Origin: Clostridiales bacterium
GTDB taxonomy: Bacteria; Bacillota; Clostridia; Oscillospirales; Oscillospiraceae
DNA length: 5,485 bases
NCBI GenBank assembly: GCA_019418525.1
Contig: DYBS01000160.1
Coordinates: 1 to 5,485 of the forward strand
Direction: 5' to 3'
The notes under the pieces were generated by a model, which was not told the DNA's origin, did not search any database, and saw nothing but the letters and a program-made list of their open reading frames with translations. Positions 4,644 through 5,485 of this stretch are shown one piece after another. Each line of letters opens with the position of its first letter. Position 1 is the first letter of the stretch. The translations under genes were made by a program, and so were the position numbers.

Positions 4644-5339
4644 TCAGTCCCCCGTGGCCAGACGCTGCAGCAGCGCGTCGGCATACCGGTAGGCACTCAG
4701 ATAATCCATCGTCTCGTCGGCGAGACGGAAGCGCCGCTGAACAGTGTCCCGGTCGCTCTCGCCAGCGGTCTCCTCACTCCAGGCCACCCCCAGGAAGGCG
4801 CACAGGCCGTCGGCGGTGGCCCGGGCCAGCTTCTCCCGATAGGACCCGTCCAGCAGAAGAGCCGTATCGCTCTGATTGGTGTGAAAGCCGTACTCGATGA
4901 GCACGGCGGGGGCGTCGGTGCCGGTGAGGACCGCATAGCCGTAGTGCCGGACCGGCACGGTGCGCAAAGTCACCCGCTCTGCCTGGAAGCGCTCCTTCAG
5001 CCGCTGGGCCAGCACGTTGCGGGGGGCGGAATCAGGCCCGGAGCTGGTGTACATCTCCAGCCCGGAGGCGCTGGACCAGCCCCCCTCCCCCGCCGCGTTG
5101 GAGTGAAGGGACACGAAGGCACTCGCATGGGCGCTGTTGCCCACCTGGCAGCGCTGGGTCAGGCTGGGATAGCCCTGGGCATCCCGGGTCAGCACCACGG
5201 TCACCCCACGCGCCTCCAGCCGGGCCTTCACCCGGCACGCTACATCATATGCGAATTCCTGCTCCTTGTAGCTCCCATCCGGGGAGCCGTTGACACACCC
5301 GGGGCCATGCCCCGGGTCCAAACAGACGATCTTACTCAT
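4644..5339 (-). CDS. N-acetylmuramoyl-L-alanine amidase (Amidase_3), endolysin-like
   Basis: This 231-aa protein should cut the bond between N-acetylmuramic acid and L-alanine in peptidoglycan. The Amidase_3 fold spans about 3-186. The zinc ligands and catalytic Glu are visible: H11 in LDPGHG, E26 in YKEQEF, H79 in VSLHSNA and E149 in VLIEYGFHTN. A short C-terminal helical region (about 198-231), VQRRFRLADETMDYLSAYRYADALLQ in character, resembles tails of clostridial phage amidases and may aid wall binding or oligomerisation. There is no signal peptide, so export would depend on the holin encoded next. The start is ATG 5339-5337 with AGGAGG (5350-5345) 5 bases upstream. A longer in-frame ORF upstream runs through repeat-like DNA and is not credible. 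Confidence 0.93.
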   Translation of the reverse strand: MSKIVCLDPGHGPGCVNGSPDGSYKEQEFAYDVACRVKARLEARGVTVVLTRDAQGYPSLTQRCQVGNSAHASAFVSLHSNAAGEGGWSSASGLEMYTSSGPDSAPRNVLAQRLKERFQAERVTLRTVPVRHYGYAVLTGTDAPAVLIEYGFHTNQSDTALLLDGSYREKLARATADGLCAFLGVAWSEETAGESDRDTVQRRFRLADETMDYLSAYRYADALLQRLATGD

Positions 5340-5340
5340 A

Positions 5341-5371
5341 GTTTCCTCCTCTTTTGTCTCCTTCTCCTCAT
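5341..5371 (-). promoter_or_regulatory. Purine-rich leader and RBS of the amidase gene
   Basis: On the minus strand the 30 bases before the amidase start are almost all purine, with GGAGAAGGAG followed by the functional AGAGGAGG. I see no canonical -35/-10 pair between 5340 and 5485. The cassette may therefore be read from a promoter beyond the window or by another sigma factor. Confidence 0.5.
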
Positions 5372-5397
5372 ATTTAAGGTATGTGCGCTCGCCGCGC

Positions 5398-5423
5398 GGG
5401 CCGCCAGCCCGGCTCGGGCCGCC
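5398..5423. repeat. GC-rich direct repeat and small hairpin in amidase upstream region
   Basis: GGGCCGCC occurs at 5398-5405 and 5416-5423. Between and across them GCCCG (5407-5411) pairs with CGGGC (5415-5419) around a 3-base loop. The stretch is much more GC-rich than the adjacent AT-containing leader and looks like non-coding repeat DNA. Confidence 0.4.
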
Positions 5424-5436
5424 TGCTCGTCGGGAG

Positions 5437-5464
5437 CACCGCTTTCTTTGCAAAGAAAGCGGTG
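5437..5464. repeat. 28-bp perfect palindrome, candidate dispersed repeat or binding site
   Basis: CACCGCTTTCTTTG (5437-5450) is followed at once by its exact reverse complement (5451-5464), giving a 28-bp palindrome with no spacer. The half-site AAAGAAAGC (5452-5460) recurs at 5467-5475, just outside. There is no T-run in the right place for a normal terminator on the minus strand. It may be part of a palindromic intergenic repeat family, a recombination or attachment site, or a regulator site upstream of the lysis cassette. Confidence 0.6.
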
Positions 5465-5485
5465 GGAAAGAAAGCCCAGAGGGGG

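Noticed and set aside
5340..5453. Amidase start at 5453, adding 38 residues
   Set aside because: The extra residues are low-complexity Arg/Gly/Glu translated from repeat-like and purine-rich leader DNA. MSKIVCLDPGHG at 5339 has an excellent RBS and is the normal family start.

Overview
The window looks like chromosomal DNA from a GC-rich, Gram-positive anaerobe of the Clostridia. An Oscillospiraceae-type gut bacterium (Flavonifractor/Lawsonibacter-like) is my inference. The reasons are strong AGGAGG-type ribosome binding sites, GC-rich codon use, a YitT/DUF2179 membrane protein, a DUF5317 protein and a phi LC3-type holin. No rRNA, tRNA, CRISPR array or transposase is visible.

Layout. (1) Positions 1-111, minus strand: the 5' end of an unrecognised gene that runs off the window. 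(2) Positions 112-286: a divergent intergenic region with a good sigma-A-like promoter (205-233) and a 15-bp perfect palindrome over the expected transcription start. (3) Positions 287-3018, plus strand: a co-directional group. It contains a 212-aa conserved protein of unknown function, an unannotated 27-aa membrane micropeptide (1000-1083) flanked by two RNA hairpins, a membrane-anchored HD-GYP protein (probable cyclic-di-GMP phosphodiesterase), and a DUF5317 membrane protein that overlaps it by 4 bp. (4) Positions 3019-3199: a promoter and a structured leader. (5) Positions 3200-4066: a YitT-family membrane protein, ended by a strong bidirectional terminator. (6) Positions 4112-5339, minus strand: a compact lysis-type cassette read as amidase, then phi LC3-family holin, then a small TM plus coiled-coil protein. 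(7) Positions 5340-5485: the amidase leader and a 28-bp perfect palindrome of repeat-element appearance.

How the genes may work together. The plus-strand group puts an intact HD-GYP catalytic domain behind a multi-pass membrane domain and couples it translationally to a second membrane protein, so a membrane-sensing c-di-GMP module is a reasonable inference. The minus-strand cassette has the three parts of a phage-derived lysis or export unit: wall hydrolase, holin and holin accessory. No other phage gene is in view, so it could be a prophage edge or a domesticated cassette.

The observations most worth following are the 27-aa micropeptide whose ribosome binding site is enclosed in a long hairpin, the promoter palindrome, the 28-bp palindrome near the right edge, and the two mutually exclusive hairpins in the YitT leader. 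I did not find a system that I can call new with confidence.
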